64,000 nucleotides of DNA from Pseudomonas hydrolytica (GTDB lineage Bacteria > Pseudomonadota > Gammaproteobacteria > Pseudomonadales > Pseudomonadaceae): assembly GCF_021495345.1 (NCBI RefSeq), contig NZ_CP099397.1:4030001-4094000 (forward strand), given 5' to 3'. Positions 50,267 through 60,800 of this stretch are shown here, piece by piece. The notes beneath the pieces were generated by a model. It saw only the letters and a program-made list of their open reading frames with translations, had not been told where the DNA came from and ran no database searches. A program made the position numbers and the translations under genes. Every line of letters starts with the position of its first letter. Within the stretch, counting starts at the first letter, position 1.

Positions 50267-50392
50267 AGACCGTTACGGCCTTACGGTTTTGCCCAAATCC
50301 GTCGATCCGTATCCACGGATCTACGGATCTGTGGGGAAGCGGATTTACGTTTTTACGGATTTACGGAAACCCACCGATGCGGTTGTCCGGTT
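50267..50392. repeat. Cluster of short TACGG repeats
   Basis: Within about 125 bases there are roughly eight copies of TTACGG/TACGGAT or its complement ATCCGT (for example GTTACGG, CTTACGG, CTACGGATC, TTACGGATTTACGG). The spacing is irregular. It may be a replication, partition or regulator binding region left from a plasmid or ICE. The rest of 50117-50907 shows no gene. Confidence 0.4.
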
Positions 50393-50907
50393 TTGCAGAA
50401 AGCCGTAGAACCGCACCTTCGGAGACTGCAGCCACACACGCCATATGCCGCCCGTTGGGCGAGACTGCGAGACGCGAGCTCGCACACGAACAGGCCAAGG
50501 TCTACCAGTTAGGCCCGCCTGTTCACCCTTGAGCCACGCTCAACGACAGCGACCAGAAACGCCTCCAGAGGCCCTTAGAACGCTCCAGCCGCGTTACCCC
50601 ATCTGCGCCCCTTCCCAAGTCACCTGAAGCGCCTCAACGCGCTCCTGGACCGTTTCCGGCAAACTCGCACAGGCCCGGAGGGCGATCATCGGCGCTAACT
50701 CCAGCACGAGGACGATGCGCCGCAGATCGTGACGCCTCTCCTGAGCGCAGTTATCTCGAACCTGCCCTTACCCAGCTCCGGGATCGGCGCCAACCCCAGC
50801 CTAGGAAACCGCTGAAACATCGCAGCGCTTGCCCCCCAGGCGACTGGATCTCCGGCGCGTGCCGTAGACGGCACGGGGATAACTTCGGGAAAAGCTGTGA
50901 ATGCAGT

Positions 50908-50970
50908 CGTGCTATCAGGCGCAACCGGGCACGTGCTATCAGGCGCATCACCCTCGTGCTATCAGGCGCA
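50908..50970. repeat. Three iteron-like direct repeats upstream of parA
   Basis: CGTGCTATCAGGCGCA occurs three times without mismatch at 50908-50923, 50932-50947 and 50955-50970, with starts 24 and 23 bases apart. They lie about 140 bases ahead of the parA-RHH operon. Direct repeats of this spacing typically bind a Rep or ParG-type RHH protein (operator, parS-like or origin). No rep gene is seen. Confidence 0.7.
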
Positions 50971-51111
50971 CGAACTCCGCTGCAGGCCACGGCTAGCGGG
51001 GCTTCCAGCCTCCCTTAACTTAACTAACTTAAAAGCTCTAACTTGTTATTGGGGCAGCGCCTGTGTGTGGACAGGTGCTGATCGGGGCGGTTTGGCCAGG
51101 GAGACCCGGCC

Positions 51112-51749
51112 ATGATCGTCGCCCAGCTCAACCAGAGAGGAGGAGTGGGCAAGACCACCCTCGCCACCCATATCGCTGGCGAACTGGCCCGCGTGGACAG
51201 AACGTCATCCTGCTCGATGCCGGCCCACAGTGCTCGGCACTGGACTGGACGCAGTGGCGCAGCCAGCAGGGCTTGCCCAGGCTGTTCAGCGCCGTCGGCC
51301 TGGCGCGTGAGACGCTGCACCAGGAAGCCCCGGAGCTGGCTCGTCGTGCCGATCACGTGATCATCGACGGGCCACCGCTCATCGCCGCCCTCGCCCGCTC
51401 GGCGTTGCTGGCAGCGGATCGCGTATTGATCCCGGTGCAACCCAGCCCCTACGACCTGTGGGCCAGCGCGGAGATGGTCAACCTGATCCGCGAAGCGCAG
51501 GTGTTCAGGCCCACGCTGCGCGCGGTATTTGCCATCAACCGCCGCGTCAGCACTAAGGTGATCGGCCGAGAACCACGCAGCGCCCTGGCCGACCAGCCGC
51601 TGCCAGCGCTGCAGGCCGACGTATGCCAGCGCATCGCTTTCGCCGGGAGCGTGGCAGCCGGTCGCCTGGCGTGCGAACTGGCACCGGACAGCGTCGCCGC
51701 GCGCGAGGTCAGCAGCCTGGTCGACGAGCTGCTGAAGTGGTCGCCATGA
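51112..51749 (+). pseudogene. Frameshifted ParA-type ATPase
   Basis: ATG 51112 begins MIVAQLNQRGGVGKTTLATHIAGELAR with a ParA Walker A (GGVGKTT). The frame then breaks near 51193-51200. The correct continuation GQNVILLDAGPQ... lies one frame over and runs to TGA 51749. One base seems lost in GCCCGCGTGG. The P-loop also has Arg where the deviant Walker signature normally has Lys (N-Q-R-G-G instead of N-Q-K-G-G). Unless this is a sequencing error the gene is dead. It is followed directly by an RHH partner. Confidence 0.8.
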
Positions 51750-51979
51750 GCGGCAAACGCATCGGTCTCGGTGCACATCCGCTGGCCGATCCACGGGCCG
51801 AAGTCTGGGTACGCCAGGGCGCTATCATCGACAACGGAAAGGTCGAACGCTACAGCACTCGGCTGACTCTAGACGTGACGCCAGCACTGCGCACGCGCCT
51901 CAAGCTGGCGGCCTTCGCCCCCGGCGTGACCATGGCGAAAATACTGCGCGAGGTGCTAAAGCAGCAGGCCACGTCATGA
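51746..51979 (+). CDS. Small ribbon-helix-helix-like partition partner
   Basis: This 77-residue protein overlaps the parA stop (ATGA). Its C-terminal half RLTLDVTPALRTRLKLAAFAPGVTMAKILREVLKQQ has the beta-strand and two helices of an RHH protein. Small RHH proteins serve as centromere-binding partners of short ParA proteins. It is still open although parA is broken. Confidence 0.7.
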   Translation: MSGKRIGLGAHPLADPRAEVWVRQGAIIDNGKVERYSTRLTLDVTPALRTRLKLAAFAPGVTMAKILREVLKQQATS

Positions 51980-52489
51980 CGCTGGGGACTCACCAGGCAT
52001 GGCGACCGCTGACACTGCCCGCAGGCAGCATATTCGCCATGGGTTGGGCAACGCTCACAACGCAGCCACCGCAGCTGGTCTACAACACGTCCGACAGCGT
52101 GTCTGCCGGCTTGTATCGCACTTCGCCGGCCAATGCACCGGCTCCTAGCAATCTGATGGTGGTTCACCTACCACCGGAGGCAATGCAATGGCTGCGCAAC
52201 ACGACTACCTGCTGACGAACGCACCGCTGTTGAAGACCATGGTGTCGATGGTGCCGCAACACGTGTGCATGCAAGATAGTCAGGTGCGGTGCGCATCAAT
52301 GGCGCCCTGGTCGCCAGGCGCTTGCGCAGTGATCGATAGGGTCGCGTGCCGCAAACCTGGCACATCTACCGGCTCCTGATTGACCATGAACTACTCCAAC
52401 TCAGCAGCACCAACCCGAAGTCATTCGACAATCTCAACTTCGGTCCGCTGTCTGTCGGCGCGATGATCGTTCTGGCGCAGCTCTTGTGA
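51976..52489 (+). pseudogene. Broken TraF-type conjugative signal peptidase (S26 family)
   Basis: ATG 51976 (overlapping the RHH stop) opens MTLGTHQAWRPLT... with the S26-type block YNTSDSVSAGLYR, where the catalytic Ser is expected. The frame then shifts near 52190 (MAAQHDYLLTNAPLL) and again near 52290. The C-terminal block SFDNLNFGPLSVGAMIVL ends at TGA 52489. The pieces together span one TraF peptidase with several frameshifts and stops. Confidence 0.7.
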
Positions 52490-52663
52490 TCGAGCTCATG
52501 TCGATGAGCTGTCCATTAACACGTCGATCTAGATGTCGATAGCGTGTGCTCAGCCTGCGCATTCAAGCAGCGCGGAGCTGCAGATACGTCTGCCCTCGGC
52601 TACCGCCCAGCGACTGCGAGATCCTTGGTATCCCCCAGCCTGATTACCCTGCTCAGGCGCACA

Positions 52664-52790
52664 AGGCACGGAAAAAGCGGAGGGCAAGATAAAAGGAGGC
52701 GGCACTTCGTTCGCCTGAAAAGCAGTCTGCACGGGGGGTGGAAACGGCACTCAATTATGCATAGGCGTGCCGTGCACAGCGCAAACGCCC
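52664..52790 (+). pseudogene. Trace of a conjugative relaxase N-terminus
   Basis: One short frame reads SGGQDKRRRHFVRLKSSLHGGWKRH and resembles the basic N-terminal segment I associate with relaxases encoded after traF in Tn4371-like ICEs. The rest of 52490-53150 shows no gene, only further scraps. This is a weak, memory-based call. Confidence 0.35.
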
Positions 52791-53153
52791 GCCAGTGCAG
52801 GCCTTGGCGCGTGCTTAGCCCTCCCCATTGCGATCAGCTTGGAACAGACCTCGATAACCGAACCTACAGCCGGAAACCGATGCAGATACGATTCATGTCC
52901 GGCAGTCTCTGGCCCTTGAGCCACAAAAAAGCTCTGGCTCAGCCATTTTGTAGCCCGAGAGCTATATCTCCTTGCATCACATTTTATCGATCCCCCAAGG
53001 GGTACGGGTGACCTCTCTCTAAGAGGTTTCTGAAGTACTGATACAGGCGCGTTAGCTGAGTCAGCAACCCTGATCAAGTGCGCTCATCAAGCCAGAAATC
53101 TCAGCTTGAGCATTAGACAGTGAGCTGAATAGCGGCATTATCGGCTCGCCAAA

Positions 53154-53182
53154 TGAGCCGAATAGGCTCACTAATCGGCTCA
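53154..53182. promoter_or_regulatory. Inverted repeat ahead of the fic remnant
   Basis: TGAGCCGA (53154-53161) and TCGGCTCA (53175-53182) form an inverted pair, with further GGCTCA copies between them, 17 bases before the fic start. The gene product ends in a winged helix, so an autoregulatory operator is plausible. Confidence 0.5.
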
Positions 53183-53198
53183 TAGATGAACAATCCTT

Positions 53199-54331
53199 AT
53201 GAAGGACCCGCTCTGGATCTGGCAGCTGCCCGACTGGCCACACTTCAGTTGGCAAGCCAAAGCACTTGCCTCGTTGCTGCGCGCTTGCAGTCGGGCTCAG
53301 GGGCGGTGTTGATAATGATCGGTGCTGTGGAGAGTGACACAGAGGTGCAGAGTAACCCGGATGCCATGCTGCAGAACATCGTCACCTCTTCGGCCATTGA
53401 GGGAGAGAGCAGTTGAATGTCAGCTCGCGCGACGCCTGGGGCTGCACTAAGAAGGCCGCCCCACGTCCCGCTTCGAAGACCTGGCAGAACTGCTGCTCGA
53501 TGCCATCCGAGCGCACCAACAGTGGTTAGACGAACTGCGACTATTTACCTGGCACTGCTGGCTATTCCCAGCGATGACCAACTGCTGGCTAGACCGAATA
53601 CATCGGCGCACTGCGTGGCGAAGAGCCCATGCAGGTCGTTTCCGGTCGAGTCGACCAACCGACCGTACATTTCGAAGCCCCTCCCCGCGCAGGACTGGAA
53701 GCGCAATTGGCGGACTTTATCGCCTAGCTCGAAAGCAGCCGCAAAGATGCTAGCCTTGATCCCTTTCTGCGTGCCGGCATCGCTCATTTCCGGTTCGTCA
53801 CCCTGCACCCATTCGGTGATGGGAACGGCCGCTTGACGCGCGCCATCACCGATCTGGCATTGGCCCAGGGTGAGCAGCAAGCCATCCGCTTCTACGACAT
53901 GTCCGCGAGCATCCTCGATGACCGCGCCGGTTACTACCGCATTCTCGAAGCCAGTCAGAAAGGCGGACTGCATATCACCAGCTGGCTGCAGTGGTTTCTC
54001 GCAACCTTACTCAACAGCCTGGAGCAGCCCCTCGCTCGTATCGACCGCGCTAGTCAAGGCGCGCGTCTGGCAGGCACACAGCAGACAAACACTATCAGCA
54101 GAGCAGGACAAAGTGCTTAAACACTTGCTCGATGGCGGCAAACGGGGTTTTGAGAATGGTATCAGCGCGGCGCAATATCAGGCGGTAGCGAAGGTATCCA
54201 AAGCCACCGCCACCCGCCACCTGAGTGACCTGCTGGAAAAGGGTTGTATCGAGCGACTACCCGGTGGCGGGCGCATCCTCCGTTATCAACGAGTCGGACT
54301 CATCAGCCCTTGTTGCGTCATCGCGCCATAG
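53199..54331 (+). pseudogene. Broken Fic-family protein (AMP-transferase type) with C-terminal wHTH
   Basis: The first frame starts at ATG 53199 (MKDPLWIWQLPDWPHFSWQ), the N-terminus of DUF4172-type Fic proteins. The frame shifts near 53305 (to ...NIVTSSAIEGES) and again after 53417, and a Trp codon becomes TAG near 53727. The Fic motif HPFGDGNGRL is intact near 53810, and a winged-helix tail (VAKVSKATATRHLSDLLEKG) ends near 54280. At least three frameshifts and stops; it is not functional. Confidence 0.8.
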
Positions 54332-54497
54332 GACAACGGTCGCGATCCCCTTGAGTCATTAAAAGCAATTAGCCATTATCCAGATGAGCCAGGCATCTGG
54401 ATATCGGCACACCTGCTCGCCCGTGACACGGGCGCCCACCAAGCAGCTCGGCTCAGGGAAAAAATGGACTACACCCCGTTAGTCGCCCAAGTCTGAG
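54332..54497 (+). pseudogene. Short coding remnant of unknown origin
   Basis: In one frame the segment reads ..LKAISHYPDEPGIWISAH followed by LLARDTGAHQAARLREKMDY and stops at TGA 54497, with codon-like composition. Two small hairpins (CCAGATG/CATCTGG at 54380-54400 and CGCCCGT/ACGGGCG at 54418-54434) are incidental to it. I do not recognise the family. Confidence 0.4.
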
Positions 54498-54556
54498 GGG
54501 TTCATCCCCGCAGTGCTACTGATCGGACTGCGAAAGTCGCCTGGGGATCAGGATGC

Positions 54557-54661
54557 TGAACTGTTGATGGCAGTCGGCTGGTCAACCTGATGGTGGATTA
54601 CGAGGTAGGTGTGATTTCACGCCTACTTAAGCTGCAAAGCGACTACTTTGATGAGGAATGA
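54557..54661 (+). pseudogene. Scrap of a restriction endonuclease-like C-terminus (Mrr-type?)
   Basis: One frame gives TVDGSRLVNLMVDYEVGV... ending at TGA 54661. It resembles the C-terminal end of Mrr-type restriction endonucleases (I-D-G-x-x-L-x-x-L-M-x-x-x-x-V-G-V). Only about 33 residues are left, so the call is weak. The remaining 170 bases before the RT gene show no gene. Confidence 0.4.
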
Positions 54662-54831
54662 GCAAGGAGGAAAAAAATCTATCCACATTACACTCCTCAT
54701 GCTTCTGAATGCGTTGTTGGAACTAGATCTTGCTAGGCCGCCTGCGGGCAAAAACTCTTCATCTAGGAGGACTGCCATCCTCTGCGATTATGAACAATTA
54801 GCGAAAATGCTTGCGACAGCTCGGAGGTTGC

Positions 54832-57800
54832 GTGGACGTATATGACATCAACGAAGTCTTAGACAAGGCCCCATTACACGATGTGGCCCGGTCTCTCGGC
54901 ATGGTGTTGGAGCAGCGGGGAGCGACCTTAAAGACTGTTTGTCCATTTCATCAAGACAGTAAGCCCTCGCTCAATCTATTCCCAGCGGATGCTCAAGGAC
55001 CAGCCCACTTCCACTGCTTTGCATGTGGAGCGCATGGCTTTGCAATTGATCTTGTAAAACAAGTACAAGGCACTGAATTCCTCCCGGCTGTTCAATGGCT
55101 GGCGAAAACGTTCGGAATCCAGAGCAAGCGGCAGAACGTGACTGGCCGTGCCACTGAGAAGAGTTTGACAGAGCACGCGCTTGCATTTGCTCAGAAAGCC
55201 TTCAATAAGCATCACGATTCGGTGCGATTCAAAGCATGGTGTATTGAGCGCTCCTTTGATCCTGAGTTCCTTTATCGAGAGGGCCTGCGATGCATCACCC
55301 AATCGGTATTGGTTTCAGAGCTGGACACGATGTCGCATGGTCCCCGTCTAGAAATAGTGGATGGGTTGCTGTCACTTGGCCTTCTGGTACGACTGCGTAA
55401 GCCCACCAATTCAAGCCAACTAAAGTTGACTCTCCCAGATCAGTTTCGGGATTACTTCCACGATGGAAGAGTCCTCATCCCCATTCGAAGCGGTCAAGGA
55501 GTCACATCAAAAATTGAAGGGTATGCAGGTCGAAGCCTTGAAGCAGTGCCAGCCGAAGGTGTCGCCAAATACCTCCTTAGTCCAGGTTTGCGCAAGGCAG
55601 ACCAATTGTTTAATGCACATCAAGCACTCCCAGCGACAACTAAGGAGCTCAAAGCTGGTCAAGCCACCACTCTCTACATAGTTGAGGGGTTCCTTGACGC
55701 ATTGCGCTTTCAGTCTTTGGGACTGCATGCGGTTGCACTCATGGGAACCTCCCTCAGCGACCCTCAGTTTGAACAGCTTAAACAGCTAGCGGAGAACCTT
55801 CCCACAGGGCAGGCGCAAGCTGAATTCGACGTTGTCATCATGATGGACAATGACCGAGCTGGTCTTACTGGGGCAGATCGGTTGGTGCGCCGCCTATTGG
55901 GCTGGCGTGGAGCGAGATTACGCTGGGTGGGATTCGATCAAAATGCAGTAAATAGTTTGGGTAAGGATCCAGACACCTGCCTCCAGAAGCAAACATCAGG
56001 AGCATCTGCCAAAGAGCTATTGGATAAATACACCTTGCCTGCGGTTGCAGTGCTGCTGGTGGCGGAACTCGAATGCACCGATGCGACCGAGCTACAAGGC
56101 GAAAGCTGGACAGCGATGACCTTTTCCCGGAAAGAACGTGCCTTGTTCCGGGTTGCGCGAAGTATTCGTCAACTGGCCGGACGTCAGTCCTTACATCAGC
56201 TGGAAGCATGGCTTGATGCCCATTTAAAAGGACATGCAGGAACATGGTGGCAAGATCTCCATGACCTTTTGCTAGATCAAGGGAATGCGAGAGAGAGATT
56301 TAAGGCATCCGAAGTATTCCTGAACGGTCAGGCAGAACGCCTGCGCCAAGCACGAGTGCTCGCGTATCACGGTGCACGACGCGGAGAGTTGCCTTGCGAC
56401 GAAGAAGCCTGGCTTACGCTAGACGTCAGCGCGAGGCTATTTGACCAATTAGTAACCGAACGCTTGTGGCAGCAACGTTGGGAATCAGCAGGTCTCTATG
56501 ATGCAGTGCATTTACCGCGCAAGCTAAGCGCGGATACCAAAATGCTGGATGACCCACGCCTAAAGGTCATGCCTCATCCAGCCGACCTGCATTTGCAACA
56601 GGTTCTGCTAAACGAGCTATTAACCCAGCGGCACGATCAATTGACCGCTGCAGGCAAGATGTTTTCGGAGTACGTCCCGGCGGTACGCTGGTACTCTTCC
56701 CAGCAAAAAGTTGAGGTCACTGGACACGAAGACGAACTCGTAGCTCTGGAGGGGGAGGTGCCTGCTCTCAGCTTCGGTTACCAAGTAGACATGGATGTCT
56801 TAGAAGGTCGGCGCCCTCCTTCCGATCAAGGCATGTTCAGGCCTTATGGACAGTGCTGGCGTGCGTTTATGGAGTCGCTGCACAAACAGAGCAACGCCAT
56901 TGGCAATCGCGTACATGTCTTACGCTTAGATGCGAAGCGGTATTACGACTCAATCCAACGCTATGTCGTGCGAGATGCACTACTAAACCCTGTCAAACAG
57001 GCCCTGATTGGAAACGGTACAGATTTCTTTCATACGCTGCTGGCTAGGCCGCAGACGGAAAGCCCCGAGTTAGTTGCCGAACACTTGGTAGATAGGCTGT
57101 GCGACAGCTTGTTTACCTACAGCTACCCAGATCCAGACTCTGGCGAAACCAAGTTTAGCCAAGAATCGATTGGCATACCCCAGGGGCCAGTTATATCGGC
57201 ATACATCGGCACGATCGCGCTGTTTCCAGTGGACTTGGCAGCACGCCGACTCATGCGCAAACATGTTCGCCAAGAGTCAAATCAGAGCGTCCAGCCTCGC
57301 CTAGGTTATGCCCGCTACGTCGACGACATTGTCTTGCTCTCCGATAGCGAGGAACTGTTGAGCGAACTGCGCCATACACTACAGGTAGCAGCGTCCAAAC
57401 TCGACATCACCTTGTTGCTGAAGGGTGACTCAATTGAATCCGGCACACCCGAAGAAGTTATGCAGCAACTGAACGAGGGGCGTGGGTTCGCTGCATCTTT
57501 GCCCGCCTGGGAGCCCCCATTGGTTGGGGACGGCGAATATGGATGGGGCCTTGGTGGCGACTTTCCGCAAACAGATCGCCAATGCGCTCTACGCCTACTT
57601 CGCCATCCGGGCTTGATGGATAACCCCTCAAAAATTCACGAAAAGATCAAGGAGGCAATATTGGCCCCTGATCTGAGGCCGACTGATCTTGGGCTTTGTG
57701 CGCGATGGATCTGGTGGGAGGTAGCAACTGAACTAACCGATCGAGATGCCACCCCAACGAAAATATGGGAGCGATATTGGCATCTATGGCGTTATGTTTG

Positions 57801-60800
57801 TGGAGAACATGATTGGACGTCCGAATTTGAAGCCAGAGGCTATGACTGGCTGTATGCAGTTGAAGGGCTGGACAAACTCCTTGCCCCGAACCCATGGATG
57901 GAGAACGATCAATCCCAGAGTCAGGTTCCAAAAAATCGCGCAACTCTAGTGGTACTGGCAAATGTCGTGGGTACTACGAACTTCTTCGATAAGTTGCCAT
58001 TGCACGTGGTAAATCATATTCACGTGCGCCATCGCTCGCGACTGGTAACGATGAAGGCTCGAAGGCTGGCACGACCGCAAGAAATGCCGCCTGCGTCCCC
58101 CCCTCAAGAGTCTCGCCAGCTGACTCAAATCGAATGGCTTTGTTTTGCTGCGGAGCAGCTTCGCGAACCCCACGCAAATAGCCATCCGATTAACCCCTTG
58201 GCAAAGAGACAACCTGTAGGACGCGGGAGTTCAGTTGCCCAGCAAATTTGCAATCTACTGCTGCCGGATCAAGGCCAAGACACGTCAGGAGATTTAGACA
58301 AGGCCCGAGATCTTGCCTTGGACATGGTTATTCGCAACGTACAGAGCATTAGGCTAAACGAAGTTATCAGGCATTTTGGACACCTACTGACAATTAACGG
58401 CGAAACAGACCCCATCACTATTTTGCCCAGCCTGCCGCTCAGCGCTCAGGACGCATTTTGGGGCTACTCGGGGCATCCCGAAAAATACTGGTTATATCGA
58501 TTCTCAAGAGGTACCCCAAAGAACCAAGCGAGTTTTTTTTGCGTGGAGCTTGCTGAGGAAGGGAAACCTGCTTCGATGCAGCAAACTCAGGAGCTAGAAC
58601 ACAAAAAACTAAATGAACTGCTCACTCGCAGCACTACTAGCGAAACCGTTCCGTGGAGAACATTCGACGCCGGTCAAATGAACCGTACCCGTAGAACGCA
58701 TCTCGCCGCGAATCTATTTATATCTCTCCTAGCACTGCAACGACAAAGCGAGAGTCCAGATGGGAATGTTGCTGTACCGGTAGTGCAGCATCTATTTGTA
58801 AGCACTGAGCAAAACGAACGGAAGAAACTGCACTTGCTAGCGGACCTTGTGCCACACGATGAGCTTGGTGTTAGCGCTTGGCATGGTGATTCAGACGGAC
58901 GCCTGCGTGTGGTCAATGTGCCTCATACCGGCGCAGACTTCTGGCGCGTTGGCTGGGCGGTAGCAGACGCACTTGGGTTAGCCGAAGATATGGCAGGCGA
59001 AACTGGTGTGCGGGATGAGACCCTCGGCGATACTAGGACCTCTGTTGAGCACTACGTTTTGCGACAGCAACTGAGGAAGCTACAGGGCGTCTATCTCTCA
59101 GAGTCCCAGATATGGTCCAAAGATCAAGACGGCATACCAAACACGATAAAGCGCGCTCTGGACTTACTTCTCTCATTTGACTCGAAGGCGTCACCAGCCC
59201 AACAGACTAAACAATTATTCGAAATGGAAGCCGAAACTCGTGCCATGGCACTGAGGCTCCAGCAGTTCGGAGTGGGGATCCGCCGCCAGCTGCACGAAAT
59301 ACCATTACGCGTACTAAATCGCCTGCCCTTATGGGCCTTGCAAGACCTCCGCCTATGCAAACAGGAGCCAGATTTGCGTCCAGACCTGGCTCTGATGCTA
59401 GCTCTAGCCTCTGCCATCGATTGCAAAAACGCATCGCCCACCGAGCAGGCCCAGGGAGCGGCGCACGCTTTGAGAGCGTCGCTAGCTCTGTCCGCTTCAG
59501 CCGTAGGATTGAGGGGATGCGTCGCCTCGTTGTGGGGATTATCACGAGAGAAAGGCGCGCGACGCATGCCGGATAGGCTACCAATTCCCGCGGGCTGGAA
59601 TCCTCCTGATGCGGTTCACCATGATCCTCAACCCGACTACACCGCGATACGCAAATGGTTAAATGACGGCGATTGGGCAGCCCTAACAATCGCCAGCCCG
59701 TGGCATTGGATGTTGGCGCTATTAGGCGTACTAGAAGGTACCTGCCCGCAGGCTTTTGACTTAGTGCCTTTGCAAAAAGTCTATTCGGTGCTCTTGGCCT
59801 GGCAGAGCGACCCTGCAACTGTAGGAGAGCAGGCCATATGGCCATATGACGGCCTGCCTGCACTATCGACAGAGAGCTGGACCGAGCTGCTCGAGGCCTT
59901 ACCTGTTGCGGTGAACAAGTTGGACGATCTGTTGGGCGTCCAAGTTGTGGGTGCCACAGCGCCTCAATATCGTCGCAACCCTCACACTGATGATTTCACA
60001 GATGCCCTCAGTGAGGAGTGGTCGCTCAGCAAACCGCAATATACCGGTATAGGTGCTGCAGACCGGGTGGCACGGGTCCGTAGCGGTGCTCGCAACCTGA
60101 GCGCATGGAGCGAAGTGCGAAGGAAAGGAGATAATGAGCTTCTATCCGTTCATACCCTGGATCGAAAGCTGGGCGATTGGTACGGAATGGCTACCCCTGC
60201 TGGCGAAGTCGATGAAAAGCTTGATGTACCATCTGCTACTACAGCTACGGCTGAGAACACAACTTTCCCCCGACCTGCTCCTGAAGCGCAGATAGATCCT
60301 ATTGTGGGCCACCCGGAGCCAAATAGAAAACTCGACTCAGCTCAAAACAATTCTGCCGAAAATATTTCTAGGGATAGTGAGACCAGCGATTCTGACTCAA
60401 ACTATTTCGATCGCGAGTTCCGGGAATCACAGAGAGCCTCTTGGAAAAGGCGTGGCAAGGCCAAGTCATGCGCGCAAATGCGAGTAGCGCTTTTTCAATG
60501 GAAGATAGTTGATACTTACTCCCACCCTCTTGCAGAGGCGGGCTTATCTGGGCTCGATCTGCCCCGTTGGGTAAACGATGAAATCGAAGAGAAATGTGTC
60601 GGTGATTTCAAAGAGTTGAGTGAGGCGTCCAAACAAGGCCAGGAGTCCAAGTGGAAGGAACAGCGGCTTGTTGAAAGTTGGCCAGAGCATCGACGAAGGG
60701 CCCTGCTAAAGAAAGCTCTGGAAGCTTGTACCGATCTAGGCGTTGAGCTCCTCGTTCTCCCAGAAGTATCAGTTCGAGCCGATACGGTGGAGTGGTTAAG

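Noticed and set aside
50120..51111. A hidden replication protein gene next to the iterons
   Set aside because: No frame of useful length with Rep-like motifs was found; only repeats and short shadows are present.
52544..53011. A 155-residue plus-strand frame as an intact gene
   Set aside because: Only a short basic block resembles a relaxase. The rest has no coding character, so I keep only a weak remnant call.
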